A stretch of DNA of 64,000 nt from VAZQ01 sp963756715 (lineage in GTDB: Bacteria; Pseudomonadota; Alphaproteobacteria; Rhizobiales; Xanthobacteraceae), in NCBI GenBank assembly GCA_963756715.1, contig CAVWOV010000026.1, positions 62,001 through 126,000 on the forward strand, read 5' to 3'. The notes under the pieces were generated by a model that had not been told where the DNA came from, did no database searches, and was given only the letters and a program-made list of their open reading frames with translations. This document shows positions 1 through 8,483 of the stretch, piece by piece. Each line of letters starts with the position of its first letter. Position 1 is the first letter of the stretch. The translations under genes and the position numbers were made by a program.

Positions 1-308
1 AGTCGCCGCTGACGACACCATGCGAGGTTGAGGTCATCGGCCCGAACGTGCAGACCGAATCGACCACGATGGTCGAGCCGACCTTCTGTCACGTCCTGCT
101 TCGCGCACTGGCTCATGCTGCCGCCGATCGAGTTCATCAGCTTGTCGGTCTCGGCGTCGATGCAGTGCAGTGTCGTCTGCGGCGGCAGGCTGCGGCCCTC
201 CATCGTCATCTTGATCTCCCACAGCCCGGGCTTTCGCGCCGGCAGATCGAGCGCGGCGGCCGGCGTGGCGCAGCAGATGGCGGCGGCGAGCAGCAGATGA
301 CGGGTCAT
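1..308 (-). pseudogene. DUF3617-like exported protein, 3' truncated by window edge and frameshifted
   Basis: Reading down from an ATG at 308, the protein has a signal peptide (hydrophobic LLLAAAICCA, then ATPAAA) followed by LDLPARKPGLWEIKMTMEGR, which matches the start of the DUF3617 family (small periplasmic proteins of unknown role). A pair of cysteines (HCIDAE, SQCAKQDV) follows. After QDV the frame degenerates, but the next frame continues well as VGSTIVVDSVCTFGP, so one extra base lies at about 83-89. The C-terminus is outside the window. It is either a true pseudogene or a consensus error. The family call is from memory of the motif; the frame break is directly visible. Confidence 0.6.
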
Positions 309-416
309 GCGGGGGCTCCCTCGGACGTTGGGCTCAACGCCAAGCTTCTCGCCCGCACTGTGAGGGAATCAAGGCAGGCTGGCGCGATCGCGCGGTTCAA
401 GCGCCGGCGGAGCCGT

Positions 417-740
417 TCACTTGGTCCAGATCCGTTGCGGCAGACAGGTGTTGCGGGTGGCGACCGCGGGGAGCGAGTAGCGGTCGACATACGGCGACCA
501 CAGGCACCGGAACGCGATGTAATCGCCATACTGCCGGTGCACGCTGGTGATGCGGGGATATTTGTCCCAGCGGGCGCAGTAGTCGGCGGCGATCATCGGT
601 GCGAGCGCCTCGGCCTCGCAGGACCACGAAATGATCCCGCCGGTGTCGTTACCGGAATAGACCTGCGCCTGCGCGCGTGCGCCCATCAATGCCAGCGCAA
701 CACCGATTACGCACATCGACCATGCGATACGCATCACCAC
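417..740 (-). CDS. Small exported hypothetical protein
   Basis: 107 codons from ATG at 740. Residues 1-25 form a signal peptide (hydrophobic core SMCVIGVALALMG, then ARAQAQ). The mature part is about 80 residues with three cysteines (SWSCEA, ADYCAR, FRCLW) and many aromatic residues, suggesting a compact disulfide-bonded periplasmic protein. I do not recognise a characterised family. It lies on the same strand as the DUF3617-like gene downstream, with about 110 bp between them, and may be co-transcribed with it. Confidence 0.6.
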   Translation of the reverse strand: MVMRIAWSMCVIGVALALMGARAQAQVYSGNDTGGIISWSCEAEALAPMIAADYCARWDKYPRITSVHRQYGDYIAFRCLWSPYVDRYSLPAVATRNTCLPQRIWTK

Positions 741-854
741 GCCTCCGCCACCGATTGGAAACTCTAATCGGCTGGCGGATCGAATTCAAAGGCAAGCCGT
801 GCCGGCGACAGCGGAGAATCCCCGCCCGATGCAAACCGGCCACACCCGTAGGGC

Positions 855-1328
855 TCACATCATCGCGTAGGCGCTGGCCACCATGCCGACCGGCCGTTTG
901 TCGACCGCGCTGTAGAGCATCACCCGCCCGAAGCTGGTGGTCCGCCCGATCCGCACGACGCGTGCGTCGGCCACGACGTCGAACGTCACCGGCCGCAGGA
1001 AATGCATGGTCTGGTCGATCGGGCTCATCGGCTTGTAGCCGTTCCAGGCCGCCGAACAGGCCACCATCATGGCGGAATCGGCGAGTGCGGTAAGGGCCTG
1101 CGCGCAGACCACGCCACCTTCGCGGCAGACTTTGCGCGAGAACGGCAGCCGCAGCACGGCGCCCGGCTGCCAATCGGGCGGGGCGCCGGGGGGCCGCCCG
1201 GCCTCGACGGATTCGATCAGCAGGCCGAGATTCTGCACCCACGGTGCGAATACGTCGGTCAGCAGGCGCCCAGCCGCCTGCAGACCGAACAATGGCTCGA
1301 TGATTTCGAGCCGGCGGGCTTCCGCCAT
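855..1328 (-). CDS. PaaI-type hotdog-fold thioesterase
   Basis: 157 residues from ATG at 1328; longer in-frame starts upstream (to 1400) add a non-hydrophobic arginine-rich stretch and look unreal. The order of features fits the hotdog acyl-CoA thioesterase family: a long N-terminal helix, then GGVVCAQALTALADSAMM (the central helix wrapped by the sheet), then DQTMHFLRPVTFDVVADAR and GRTTSFGRVMLYSAVDKRPVG. Members hydrolyse acyl- or aryl-CoA esters in the cytoplasm. The substrate cannot be read from the sequence. It stands alone between two small exported-protein genes, with no obvious operon partner. Confidence 0.75.
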   Translation of the reverse strand: MAEARRLEIIEPLFGLQAAGRLLTDVFAPWVQNLGLLIESVEAGRPPGAPPDWQPGAVLRLPFSRKVCREGGVVCAQALTALADSAMMVACSAAWNGYKPMSPIDQTMHFLRPVTFDVVADARVVRIGRTTSFGRVMLYSAVDKRPVGMVASAYAMM

Positions 1329-1661
1329 CACATCCCCCTCGGCGCCCGACGCGATACCAGACGAGCTCCAGCGAATCATCCTCGACAAACGTAGGCACAA
1401 TCGAATGCACGCGGTAGCTCCGTCGCGCGGCCGCCTGTGGTCAAATTGTGATCAATCGCCGCGCGCCGTGGAAACGTTGTGAGCCTGCGATCGTTGATCG
1501 CGTGAAAGCTGCGGGTGCATCTGCATTATCCGACCAGCGGTTGACCGCGTGGCCGGCGCGCCACAGTCGGCGCTTTCTTGCTTTCCGTCGCGTTGCAAAT
1601 CTTGATTCCGCCCGGCTGGCGGGTCACCGTCACGCGCATTGGCGTGCGAAGGAGTAGTGTC
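1329..1661. other. Intergenic region between divergent genes
   Basis: About 330 bp separate the divergent thioesterase and the exported protein at 1662. Open frames here have poor coding character and no ribosome binding site. It presumably carries both promoters; I see no clear -35/-10 pair and no repeat. The only clear signal is the AAGGAG Shine-Dalgarno of the next gene at 1649-1654. Confidence 0.4.
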
Positions 1662-2120
1662 ATGTCCCGCCGCGGCTGGTTGCTGGGTTGCGCGCTTGCG
1701 GTGACGCTTGCCGCTTTGTCGGTCGAGCGTGCCGTCGCGGCGAACTGGCTGGAGCAGAATTTCTATCTCTCCGGTCCGCGCTACGACGGAGTGCTGCCGC
1801 CCTGCGATGCGGAAGCCGCGCTCTATAAGATCTCGTCGCGCTTCAACATGCGGGAAAACGATTTCTGGAATACCGATCTGCAGATCCTCGGCTTTGAGAA
1901 AATCCGCGAGACTGCGTTCCGGCCTTGGGCGGGCAATTCGATTCCGCGCCGTTACTGCAGCGCGCTGGTCCAGATCTCGGATGGCCGCCGCACGGCGGTC
2001 CATTACTCGATCGGCGAGGACACCGGCATGATCGGCATGACCTGGGGCGTCGAGTGGTGCATCGTCGGCCTCGACCGCAACTGGGCCTTCAACCCGGCCT
2101 GCAAGATGGCGCGGCCCTGA
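1662..2120 (+). CDS. Exported hypothetical protein with paired cysteines
   Basis: 152 residues from ATG at 1662, chosen because AAGGAG lies 7 bp upstream and because it begins a good signal peptide (SRRGWLLGCALAVTLAALS, cleavage near AVAA). The mature protein has cysteines in LPPCDAE, RRYCSALV, EWCIVGL and NPACKM and conserved-looking aromatic stretches (NWLEQNFYLSGPRYDG). It resembles short periplasmic hypothetical proteins common in bradyrhizobia; function is unknown. The RNase T2 gene follows about 190 bp downstream on the same strand. Confidence 0.7.
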   Translation: MSRRGWLLGCALAVTLAALSVERAVAANWLEQNFYLSGPRYDGVLPPCDAEAALYKISSRFNMRENDFWNTDLQILGFEKIRETAFRPWAGNSIPRRYCSALVQISDGRRTAVHYSIGEDTGMIGMTWGVEWCIVGLDRNWAFNPACKMARP

Positions 2121-2306
2121 TCCAGCCGGCGAGTTCTTCATGACAGCCTTTTGAGGCCGGATTGGCCCGTGAGGCGTTTGTTGGCCGTCACTCGTTCGGG
2201 TGGCGTCGTACCGCCGTCAAAAAAAGTTCCCTTGCTTTCGTTCTTGGAATGTTCCCTCCGGTGTGGTAGCATGAAAGCCGTCGGGAATGTTCGGTCGAGG
2301 CAGTCG

Positions 2307-3002
2307 ATGGTCCAGCTTTTTGCGCGTTCGGCGTTCGCGGCGGTTGCGCTTCTGCTCACGGTCGTCACGGCGCCCGCCCAGGACCGGCGGCAGAACCAGC
2401 CGGGCCAATTCGACTTCTACGTGCTGGCGCTGTCCTGGTCGCCGTCGTTCTGCGAGGCGGCGGGCGAGCGCGGTACGCCTCCGCAGCAGCAGTGCGGCGC
2501 CGCGCGGCGCTATTCGTTCGTCGTGCATGGCCTGTGGCCGCAATACAGCCGGGGCTTTCCCGAATTCTGCCAGGTGCCGGCGCCGCGGCTCAACCGCAAC
2601 ATCGTCTCGTCGATGCTCGACCTGATGCCGGCGCCACGCCTGATCTTTCACAACTGGGACAAGCACGGGACCTGTTCGGGGCTTTCGCAGCAGGCCTATT
2701 TTGAAATGGTACGCAAGGCGCGCGCGGTGGTGAAGATTCCCGAAGCCTATATCGATCCCAATGAGCAACTCACCGTGACACCCGACGAGGTCGAGGAGGC
2801 ATTCGTGAAGGTGAATGCCGGCCTGACCCGCGACGCCATTGCGGTGACCTGCGACCGCCGGCGGTTGGGCGAGGTACGGATCTGCTTCAACAAGGACTTG
2901 CAGTTCCAATCCTGTCCGGAGATCGATGCGCGCGCCTGCCGCCGGGACAAACTGGTGATGCCGCCGGTGCGCCGTGGCCGGGCCGCAGAGCTTGAGCGCT
3001 GA
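2307..3002 (+). CDS. Ribonuclease T2 family protein, exported
   Basis: 231 residues from ATG at 2307; another ATG at 2271 adds 12 residues before the signal peptide and cannot be excluded. Residues 1-25 are a signal peptide (FAAVALLLTVVTAPAQ). The two catalytic segments of the T2 family are present: VHGLWPQ at about 73-79 (catalytic His74) and HNWDKHGTC at 115-123 (His120). Cysteines in SFCEAA, QQCGA, EFCQV and GTCSG fit the family disulfides. In the second segment the usual Glu of HEWxKHG is Asn, so the transition-state helper may be altered, although bacterial members vary here. The enzyme would degrade RNA to nucleotides via 2',3'-cyclic phosphates in the periplasm, for nucleotide scavenging. 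Confidence 0.88.
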   Translation: MVQLFARSAFAAVALLLTVVTAPAQDRRQNQPGQFDFYVLALSWSPSFCEAAGERGTPPQQQCGAARRYSFVVHGLWPQYSRGFPEFCQVPAPRLNRNIVSSMLDLMPAPRLIFHNWDKHGTCSGLSQQAYFEMVRKARAVVKIPEAYIDPNEQLTVTPDEVEEAFVKVNAGLTRDAIAVTCDRRRLGEVRICFNKDLQFQSCPEIDARACRRDKLVMPPVRRGRAAELER

Positions 3003-3086
3003 GCCGGCACTCTCGCGGCGTGCAGTTGGCCGGGATCAGGGCTCGAGCCCGCTCTCGGTGACCCGTCCAACGCACCGCGCGCGATC

Positions 3087-3938
3087 ATGAACTATCGGCA
3101 CGCCTTTCACGCGGGCAATTTTGCCGACGTCCTCAAGCACGCTGTGCTGGTGCGCAGTCTGGTTCATCTGCGCGCGAAGCCTGCCGCCTTTCGCGTACTC
3201 GACACCCATGCGGGCGCGGGCCTTTACGATCTCGCCGGGCCGGAAGCCGGCCGCAGCCCGGAATGGCGCGGCGGCATTGCCCGGCTGCTGACCGCGCCGC
3301 TCGGCGAAGCGGCGCGCCGTCTGCTTGCGCCCTATCTCGAAGCCGTCGCCGGCTTCAACAAGGCCGGCGAGCTTACGCGCTATCCGGGTTCGCCCATGCT
3401 GGTGCGCGCGTTTCTGCGCGCGCAGGACCGCCTCATTGCCTGTGAGACAGAGCCGAACGCCGCAGGTGCGCTGGCGCGCAATCTCGAAGGCGACCGGCGC
3501 TGCAAGGCGGTGACACTCGACGGTTGGACGGCGCTCAACGCCTTCGTGCCGCCGAAAGAGCGGCGCGGCCTCGTCCTTATCGATCCGCCGTTCGAAGATG
3601 CCGGCGATTTCGCCCGGCTCGCCGCGGCGCTCGAAGGCGCGCACCGCAAGTGGGCGGGTGGCACGTACTTGATGTGGTATCCGATCAAGGATCGGCGCGA
3701 GCCCGACGCACTGGCGCGGCGTTTGCGGCGGACCGGCATTGCCAAAATTCTGCGGGCCGAACTGACGGCCGACACCTCGCGCGATCCGGGGCGCCTCGCG
3801 GCCTGCGGCCTGATCGTGGTCAATCCGCCGTGGACGCTTGCGGCTGAGCTTGCGGAGTTGATGCCGGAATTGGCGAACGTGCTGTCGGACGCCGGCCGCG
3901 GCGGAAGCCGCCTCGATTGGCTCTCGGGCGAAAGCTAG
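3087..3938 (+). CDS. rlmJ: 23S rRNA (adenine(2030)-N(6))-methyltransferase
   Basis: 283 residues. RlmJ methylates A2030 of 23S rRNA using S-adenosylmethionine. The N-terminal signature YRHAFHAGNFADVLKH is diagnostic of this family, followed by the SAM-binding loop VLDTHAGAGLYDL (37-49) and the catalytic DPPFED motif at 166-171 (DPPY in Escherichia coli). Length matches the family (about 280). The gene stands alone: RNase T2 ends 84 bp upstream and the cold-shock gene is preceded by its own leader. Confidence 0.93.
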   Translation: MNYRHAFHAGNFADVLKHAVLVRSLVHLRAKPAAFRVLDTHAGAGLYDLAGPEAGRSPEWRGGIARLLTAPLGEAARRLLAPYLEAVAGFNKAGELTRYPGSPMLVRAFLRAQDRLIACETEPNAAGALARNLEGDRRCKAVTLDGWTALNAFVPPKERRGLVLIDPPFEDAGDFARLAAALEGAHRKWAGGTYLMWYPIKDRREPDALARRLRRTGIAKILRAELTADTSRDPGRLAACGLIVVNPPWTLAAELAELMPELANVLSDAGRGGSRLDWLSGES

Positions 3939-4153
3939 CAGCGCCGCACAACGAAATCACTGCTCGCCACTTTTCCACCAGCCAGGATTGGTCTAGTTTT
4001 CATGACGCTGGCTTTGACGTTCCGTCTCCTGTGGGGGCCGGCGGAGTGACGCAGGCCGTATTGCGGCCGCTGCCTTCCCCGATTGCGAATGTCCAGCCGA
4101 GCCGCCGCCGTTGGGGCCAGCGGCGTGGCAATGACCGGGGAAGGAGTTTCCCG
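3939..4153 (+). promoter_or_regulatory. Long 5' leader of the cold-shock gene
   Basis: 215 bp lie between rlmJ and the start of the cold-shock gene, ending in AAGGAG at 4141-4146. Cold-shock genes often carry long structured leaders that act as RNA thermosensors. That this one does so is inference from its length and position only; I did not identify the conserved cold-box element. Confidence 0.3.
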
Positions 4154-4369
4154 ATGGCCATGGCAGGTGTCGTCAAGTTCTTCAACGCTGAGCGCGGCTA
4201 CGGCTTCATCAAACCGGACGATGGCGGGCGCGATGTTTTCGTGCACATCACCGCCGTCGAGCAGGCCGGGCTCAAGTCGTTGAACGAGAATCAACGCATC
4301 TCGTTCGATGTCGAGCCCGACAAGAAGGGCAAGGGCCCGAAGGCGGTCAACCTCGTCGTCACCGGCTGA
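4154..4369 (+). CDS. CspA-family cold-shock protein
   Basis: 71 residues from ATG at 4154, with a strong AAGGAG 7 bp upstream. The whole protein is one cold-shock domain: VVKFFNAERGYGFIKPD holds RNP1 (GYGFI, residues 16-20) and RDVFVHI holds RNP2 (DVFVHI, 27-32). Length is typical for CspA (about 70). It would bind single-stranded RNA in the cytoplasm and melt secondary structure during cold shock or other stress. Alphaproteobacteria have several paralogs, so the exact csp number is not assigned. Confidence 0.95.
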   Translation: MAMAGVVKFFNAERGYGFIKPDDGGRDVFVHITAVEQAGLKSLNENQRISFDVEPDKKGKGPKAVNLVVTG

Positions 4370-4480
4370 CCCGGCGACGGCGCGGCCGGGACGGTCGCGC
4401 GAACCGAAGCGCCACGCTCTCGACCTGCCGCGCGTTTGCGGCTACTTCGGAGGCACGCCGGCAGCCCTGCCGGAGCCGGA

Positions 4481-5101
4481 ATGAATCCCATGATGATCCT
4501 GCGTTCGTCGCCGTCCTCGCCGTTTGTCCGCAAGGTTCGCATCGCCGCCGGCGTGCTCGGCCTTGATGGCGACCTCTCGATCGAGAATGCCGACACCAAT
4601 GATCCGGACGACACGGTTCGCCAGCAGAACCCGTTGGGCAAGATCCCCGCGCTGGTCGTCGAAGACGGCATGGTGCTGTTCGATTCCCGCGTCATCCTCG
4701 ACTATCTCGATCACCGCGCTGGCGGCGGCCGGATCGTCCCCCATGACGCGGCGGCGCGCTTTGCCGCCCTGCGCCTGGAGGCCCTTGCCGACGGCATGAT
4801 GGATGCGTCGATCCTGGCGATCTACGAGATACGCTGGCGGCCGGCGGAGAAGCACGAGCAGAAGTGGCTGGACCACCACGCCGGCAAGGTTACGCGCGCC
4901 TTGGCTGCTCTTGAAGCGGCGCCGCCGAAACTTGAAGCGCTTCCGAACGTCGGTCAGATTGCGCTCGCCTGCGCGCTCGGCTATCGCGATTTCCGCTTCA
5001 ACGGGACCTGGCGGAAGGATCACCCGCGGCTCGCCGCCTGGCTCGACGATTTCGCCGCGCGGGTGCCGGCATTCGACGCCACCAAGCCGCCAGCTGCCTG
5101 A
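4481..5101 (+). CDS. Glutathione S-transferase family protein
   Basis: 206 residues from ATG at 4481 with GGAG 6 bp upstream; ATG 4490 is also possible. The N-terminal thioredoxin-like domain begins MILRSSPSSPFVRKVRIA, which places a serine where the glutathione-activating Ser or Cys sits, and contains GKIPALVV with the cis-proline and DSRVILDYLD with the glutathione-contacting acid/serine pair. The C-terminal helical domain covers about 90-200. The substrate is unknown; most members conjugate or peroxidise electrophiles. The gene converges on the outer-membrane protein gene, with a hairpin terminator between them. Confidence 0.85.
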   Translation: MNPMMILRSSPSSPFVRKVRIAAGVLGLDGDLSIENADTNDPDDTVRQQNPLGKIPALVVEDGMVLFDSRVILDYLDHRAGGGRIVPHDAAARFAALRLEALADGMMDASILAIYEIRWRPAEKHEQKWLDHHAGKVTRALAALEAAPPKLEALPNVGQIALACALGYRDFRFNGTWRKDHPRLAAWLDDFAARVPAFDATKPPAA

Positions 5102-5133
5102 AAATGCAAAGCCCCGGACTTTCGTCCGAGGCT
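5101..5133 (-). terminator. Rho-independent terminator of the outer-membrane protein gene
   Basis: On the minus strand, a 10-bp stem (AGCCTCGGAC / GTCCGGGGCT, one G-U wobble) closes a GAAA tetraloop and is followed by a T-rich tail (TTGCATTTT). It lies just after the stop of the minus-strand barrel gene. On the plus strand the same hairpin has one mismatch and a weak tail, so it is mainly directed to the minus strand. Confidence 0.65.
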
Positions 5134-5161
5134 TCGCCGCACACAGAGGTCCGGAGGGGAA

Positions 5162-5821
5162 TCAGAACCGGACGTTTATGCCCCCGCGCACGAGATTAGC
5201 GTTGAACGACACGTTGGCGCTCGGCAGCAGGCCGCAATTGAGCCCGCAATTGAAGTCGCCGAGACTGACATAGAGATATTCGGCCTTTGCGGTGATGTTG
5301 GCGATGAGGGCGACTTCAAAGCCCGCGCCCACGGTCCAGCCCAGGTTGGTGATGCTCCCGCCCGGAAAGAACGGAGTGGCCGCCCGGATGTCACCGACCG
5401 CGGCGCCGGCCGTAAAGTAGGGCATGAAACGGTCGAAGGCATATCCGAACCGGCCGCGCAGCGTGCCGAGCCAGGCGTTTCGTGTCTCGCAGCCTAAGAA
5501 GCAGACATTCGAACTGCCCTTCAAGCCGGACCAGTCGATGTCGGTTTCGGCGCCGATCACGAAACGGTTGATCTGGAAATTGTAGCCGGCGGTCAGGCCG
5601 ATCACGCCGCCCGACACATCGAAGCCCTCGACGCCGTCCCAGGTCGAACCGCCCCAGCCGCCGCCGCCGTTGAAGCCGACATAGAACCCGGTCCAGTTGT
5701 AGATGGGATTGTAGATCGGCGCCCGGGCAGCAACGGGCGCACCTCGGTACGGCAGATCGGCGGCCATTGCCGAACCGACCAGAGCCGCCATGCCGACGCT
5801 AGCGAGAAGTAAGCGCTTCAT
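5162..5821 (-). CDS. Omp25/Omp31-like outer-membrane beta-barrel protein
   Basis: 219 residues from ATG at 5821 (GGAGGG upstream). Residues 1-21 are a signal peptide ending AMA, and the mature protein starts ADLP, as is usual in this rhizobial porin-like family. It contains YNWTGFYVGFNGGGGWGG (first strands), repeated glycine/aromatic beta strands (GLTAGYNFQINRFVIGAE, LGTLRGRFGYAFDRFMPY, KAEYLYVSLGDF) and ends in phenylalanine (INVRF), the signal for BAM insertion. Two cysteine pairs (VCFLGC, NCGLNCG) lie in predicted loops. Role: structural outer-membrane protein; pore function is not evident. Confidence 0.9.
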   Translation of the reverse strand: MKRLLLASVGMAALVGSAMAADLPYRGAPVAARAPIYNPIYNWTGFYVGFNGGGGWGGSTWDGVEGFDVSGGVIGLTAGYNFQINRFVIGAETDIDWSGLKGSSNVCFLGCETRNAWLGTLRGRFGYAFDRFMPYFTAGAAVGDIRAATPFFPGGSITNLGWTVGAGFEVALIANITAKAEYLYVSLGDFNCGLNCGLLPSANVSFNANLVRGGINVRF

Positions 5822-6135
5822 TCCCCTGACCCTCCAATCGCGTATCGTGGGTCGAACAGTATTCAATATCAAAAACCAGTCTAGTGCAAAAATACAACAA
5901 TTGAATTCAAAATATTCAGCCATTTTAAAGCATCATTTTTACCGTCTTATTGCCGAATATATAGTTGATTGGACGTTAATTACTATGAGATAGGTAAATG
6001 ACTAGTTTAATATTTTTGGTTAATACTTAGATTTGGCGTCGCCATCCGGGATCCGTGGCCTGCTGATGCGTCCGGAGAGGGCAGGCGCAGAGGCGCTCGC
6101 CTCAGTAGCCCAAACAGCCCCCACGCCTTACCTTC
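5822..6135. promoter_or_regulatory. AT-rich divergent promoter region (omp / uvrC)
   Basis: This 314-bp gap separates the minus-strand porin gene and uvrC. Roughly 5850-6035 is strikingly AT-rich against its surroundings (runs such as TATTCAATATCAAAAA and TTTAATATTTTTGG). Such a block is expected for a strong outer-membrane protein promoter and possible binding of nucleoid proteins. I could not fix a specific -35/-10 pair with confidence. Confidence 0.45.
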
Positions 6136-8274
6136 GTGAGCATGAACGGCCGGAGCAATAAAGACGTCGATCCATCGACCGCACTCGTCGACGAGGACGA
6201 CGAGCAGACGCTGCCCGAGGCGGACGCGGCGGCCGAGAGCGCGGCCATCGACCTGGCGGCGCCCGCCGGGCCGCTCGCGGCCGGCCGCGCCGCGATCATG
6301 CGGTACGCCAAGCACGCGCCATCGTCACCGGGCGTCTACCGCATGAGCGACGCCAACGGCGATGTGCTCTACGTCGGCAAGGCGAAGAACATCCGGAAGC
6401 GCATCGTCGCCTACACGCGGCCGACCGGCTACGACCCGCGCATCGAGCGCATGATTGCCGCAACCGCGGCGCTGGAATTCGTCTCCACCGCGACCGAGAC
6501 CGAGGCGCTGCTGCTGGAAGCCAACCTGATCAAGCGGCTGCGGCCGCGCTTCAACGTGCTGCTGCGCGACGACAAGTCGTTTCCCTATATCCTGATTACC
6601 GCCGACCACTGGGCGCCGCAGATCCTCAAGCATCGCGGCGCGCGCACCCGCGCGGGCAAGTATTATGGCCCGTTCGCGTCGGTGTGGGCGGTCAACCGCA
6701 CCATCACGGCGTTGCAGCGCGCGTTCCTGCTGCGCTCCTGTTCGGACGGTTTCTTCGAGAGCCGCACCCGGCCGTGCCTGCTCTACCAGATCAAGCGCTG
6801 CTCCGGCCCCTGCACCCGCGAGATCGATTTTGCCGAGTACACCGAGCTGGTGCGCGAGGCGAACGCGTTTCTGTCGGGGAAAAGCCGTGTGGTGAAGGAG
6901 GAACTTGCCGCCGAAATGGAAAAGGCATCGGGGGACCTGGAGTTCGAGCGCGCCGCGATCTATCGCGACCGGCTGGCAGCGCTGTCCGCCGTTCAGGGCC
7001 ATCAGGGCATCAATCCGCGCAACGTCGAGGAGGCCGACGTCTTCGCCGTTCACCAGGAGGGCGGCTTCAGTTGTGTCGAGGTGTTCTTCTTCCGCACCGG
7101 CCAGAACTGGGGCAATCGCGCCTATTTTCCCAAGGCCGACCGCTCGCTCGCACCCGGCGAGGTGCTCGGTGCGTTCCTGGCGCAATTCTACGACGACAAG
7201 CCTTGCCCGCGCTGCATCCTGCTGTCGCACGAGATCGAGGAGCGCGCACTGCTGGCGGAGGCCCTGAGCACGAAAGGCGGCATCAAGATCGAGATCAGCG
7301 TGCCGCAGCGCGGCGAGCGCAAGGAACTGGTCGATCACGCGCTCGCCAATGCGCGCGAGGCGCTCGGACGCAAGCTCGCCGACACGTCCTCGCAGCGCCG
7401 GCTGCTGGAGGCGTTGGCCGAGACGTTTGGGCTCAAGCGCATCCCGCAGCGGATCGAGGTCTACGACAACAGCCACATCCAGGGCTCGAACGCGGTGGGG
7501 GCGATGATCGTCGCCGGCCGGGAGGGGTTTCAGAAAAATCAGTACCGCAAGTTCAACATCCGCTCCGCCGATCTCACGCCAGGCGACGACTTCGGCATGA
7601 TGCGCGAGGTCCTGACCCGGCGCTTCAAGCGGCTGATCGACGAGGCGCCCCGCGCGAACGGGACGCGGCAAGCTGTCGCAACGACTCAAATCGAAGCGGA
7701 CGGCGATACCGCGACTGTCGCTGAAGTTGCCGCGGCCGAACCGCAAGAGGAGAGAGCGGCGGAACAATTGGAGCGTGTGAGCGAGCCAGACCAGAGCGAG
7801 GATGACGATGCGCAGTCCCCCTGGCCTGATCTAGTGCTGATCGATGGCGGTCGCGGGCAACTCAGCGCCGCGCAGGAGACACTGGTCGCGCTGGGCCTCA
7901 CCGATGTGCCGCTGGTCGGGATCGCCAAGGGGCCCGACCGTGACGCCGGCATGGAGACCTTTTTTGTTCCCGGACGGGAGCCATTCAAGCTCAAGCCACG
8001 GGATCCGGTGCTCTATTTTGTGCAGCGGCTGCGCGATGAGGCACATCGCTTTGCGGTCGGTTCGCACCGCGCCCGGCGGCGACGCGATATCCGCGAGGGG
8101 GGGCTTCAAGAAATCCCCGGGGTCGGCCCCACGCGCAAGCGCGCGCTGCTTCATCATTTCGGGACCCTCAAGGCGATCGAGCGCGCCGCGCCCGCCGATC
8201 TTGCCAAAGTTCCGGGCATCAGCGCCGAGACGGCGCGTAAAATCTACGATTTCTTCCATGAACGCGCCCGATGA
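6136..8274 (+). CDS. uvrC: UvrABC system protein C
   Basis: 712 residues from GTG at 6136 (ATG 6142 also possible; neither has a clear ribosome site). UvrC makes both incisions in nucleotide excision repair after UvrB loads on damage. Domains: low-complexity acidic N-terminal extension (1-55), GIY-YIG nuclease (GVYRM and VLYVGKAKN, about 66-140) for the 3' cut, UVR motif binding UvrB (about 255-290), RNase H-like nuclease with EVYDNSHIQG and LVLIDGGRGQ for the 5' cut, and C-terminal helix-hairpin-helix pair (IPGVGPTRKRALLHHFG, VPGISAETA). A Glu/Ala-rich linker of about 55 residues (roughly 505-560) interrupts the RNase H-like domain and makes the protein longer than the usual 600-620. Confidence 0.97.
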   Translation: MSMNGRSNKDVDPSTALVDEDDEQTLPEADAAAESAAIDLAAPAGPLAAGRAAIMRYAKHAPSSPGVYRMSDANGDVLYVGKAKNIRKRIVAYTRPTGYDPRIERMIAATAALEFVSTATETEALLLEANLIKRLRPRFNVLLRDDKSFPYILITADHWAPQILKHRGARTRAGKYYGPFASVWAVNRTITALQRAFLLRSCSDGFFESRTRPCLLYQIKRCSGPCTREIDFAEYTELVREANAFLSGKSRVVKEELAAEMEKASGDLEFERAAIYRDRLAALSAVQGHQGINPRNVEEADVFAVHQEGGFSCVEVFFFRTGQNWGNRAYFPKADRSLAPGEVLGAFLAQFYDDKPCPRCILLSHEIEERALLAEALSTKGGIKIEISVPQRGERKELVDHALANAREALGRKLADTSSQRRLLEALAETFGLKRIPQRIEVYDNSHIQGSNAVGAMIVAGREGFQKNQYRKFNIRSADLTPGDDFGMMREVLTRRFKRLIDEAPRANGTRQAVATTQIEADGDTATVAEVAAAEPQEERAAEQLERVSEPDQSEDDDAQSPWPDLVLIDGGRGQLSAAQETLVALGLTDVPLVGIAKGPDRDAGMETFFVPGREPFKLKPRDPVLYFVQRLRDEAHRFAVGSHRARRRRDIREGGLQEIPGVGPTRKRALLHHFGTLKAIERAAPADLAKVPGISAETARKIYDFFHERAR

Positions 8275-8483
8275 TCCCGCGAACGCGGCATTGCGCGCGT
8301 CCGGTTTCATCCCCACCTTCGCGGTGACCTGAAGCAGTCACAAATACGTGTGACGATTGAATTAGCGTCGGTTGTCAGGTTTGTCGTTTGCGCCGGGCTG
8401 CCGCTCGATGGGGCGAAATGACTGGGGACGGGCCGCGGGCTTTCCCTTTTGACGTTTGAGCAGGAAGGGTATTGTCTCTCGTC

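Noticed and set aside
6325..7767. Long minus-strand open frame antisense to uvrC
   Set aside because: A GC-driven shadow; the UvrC motifs on the plus strand are conclusive.
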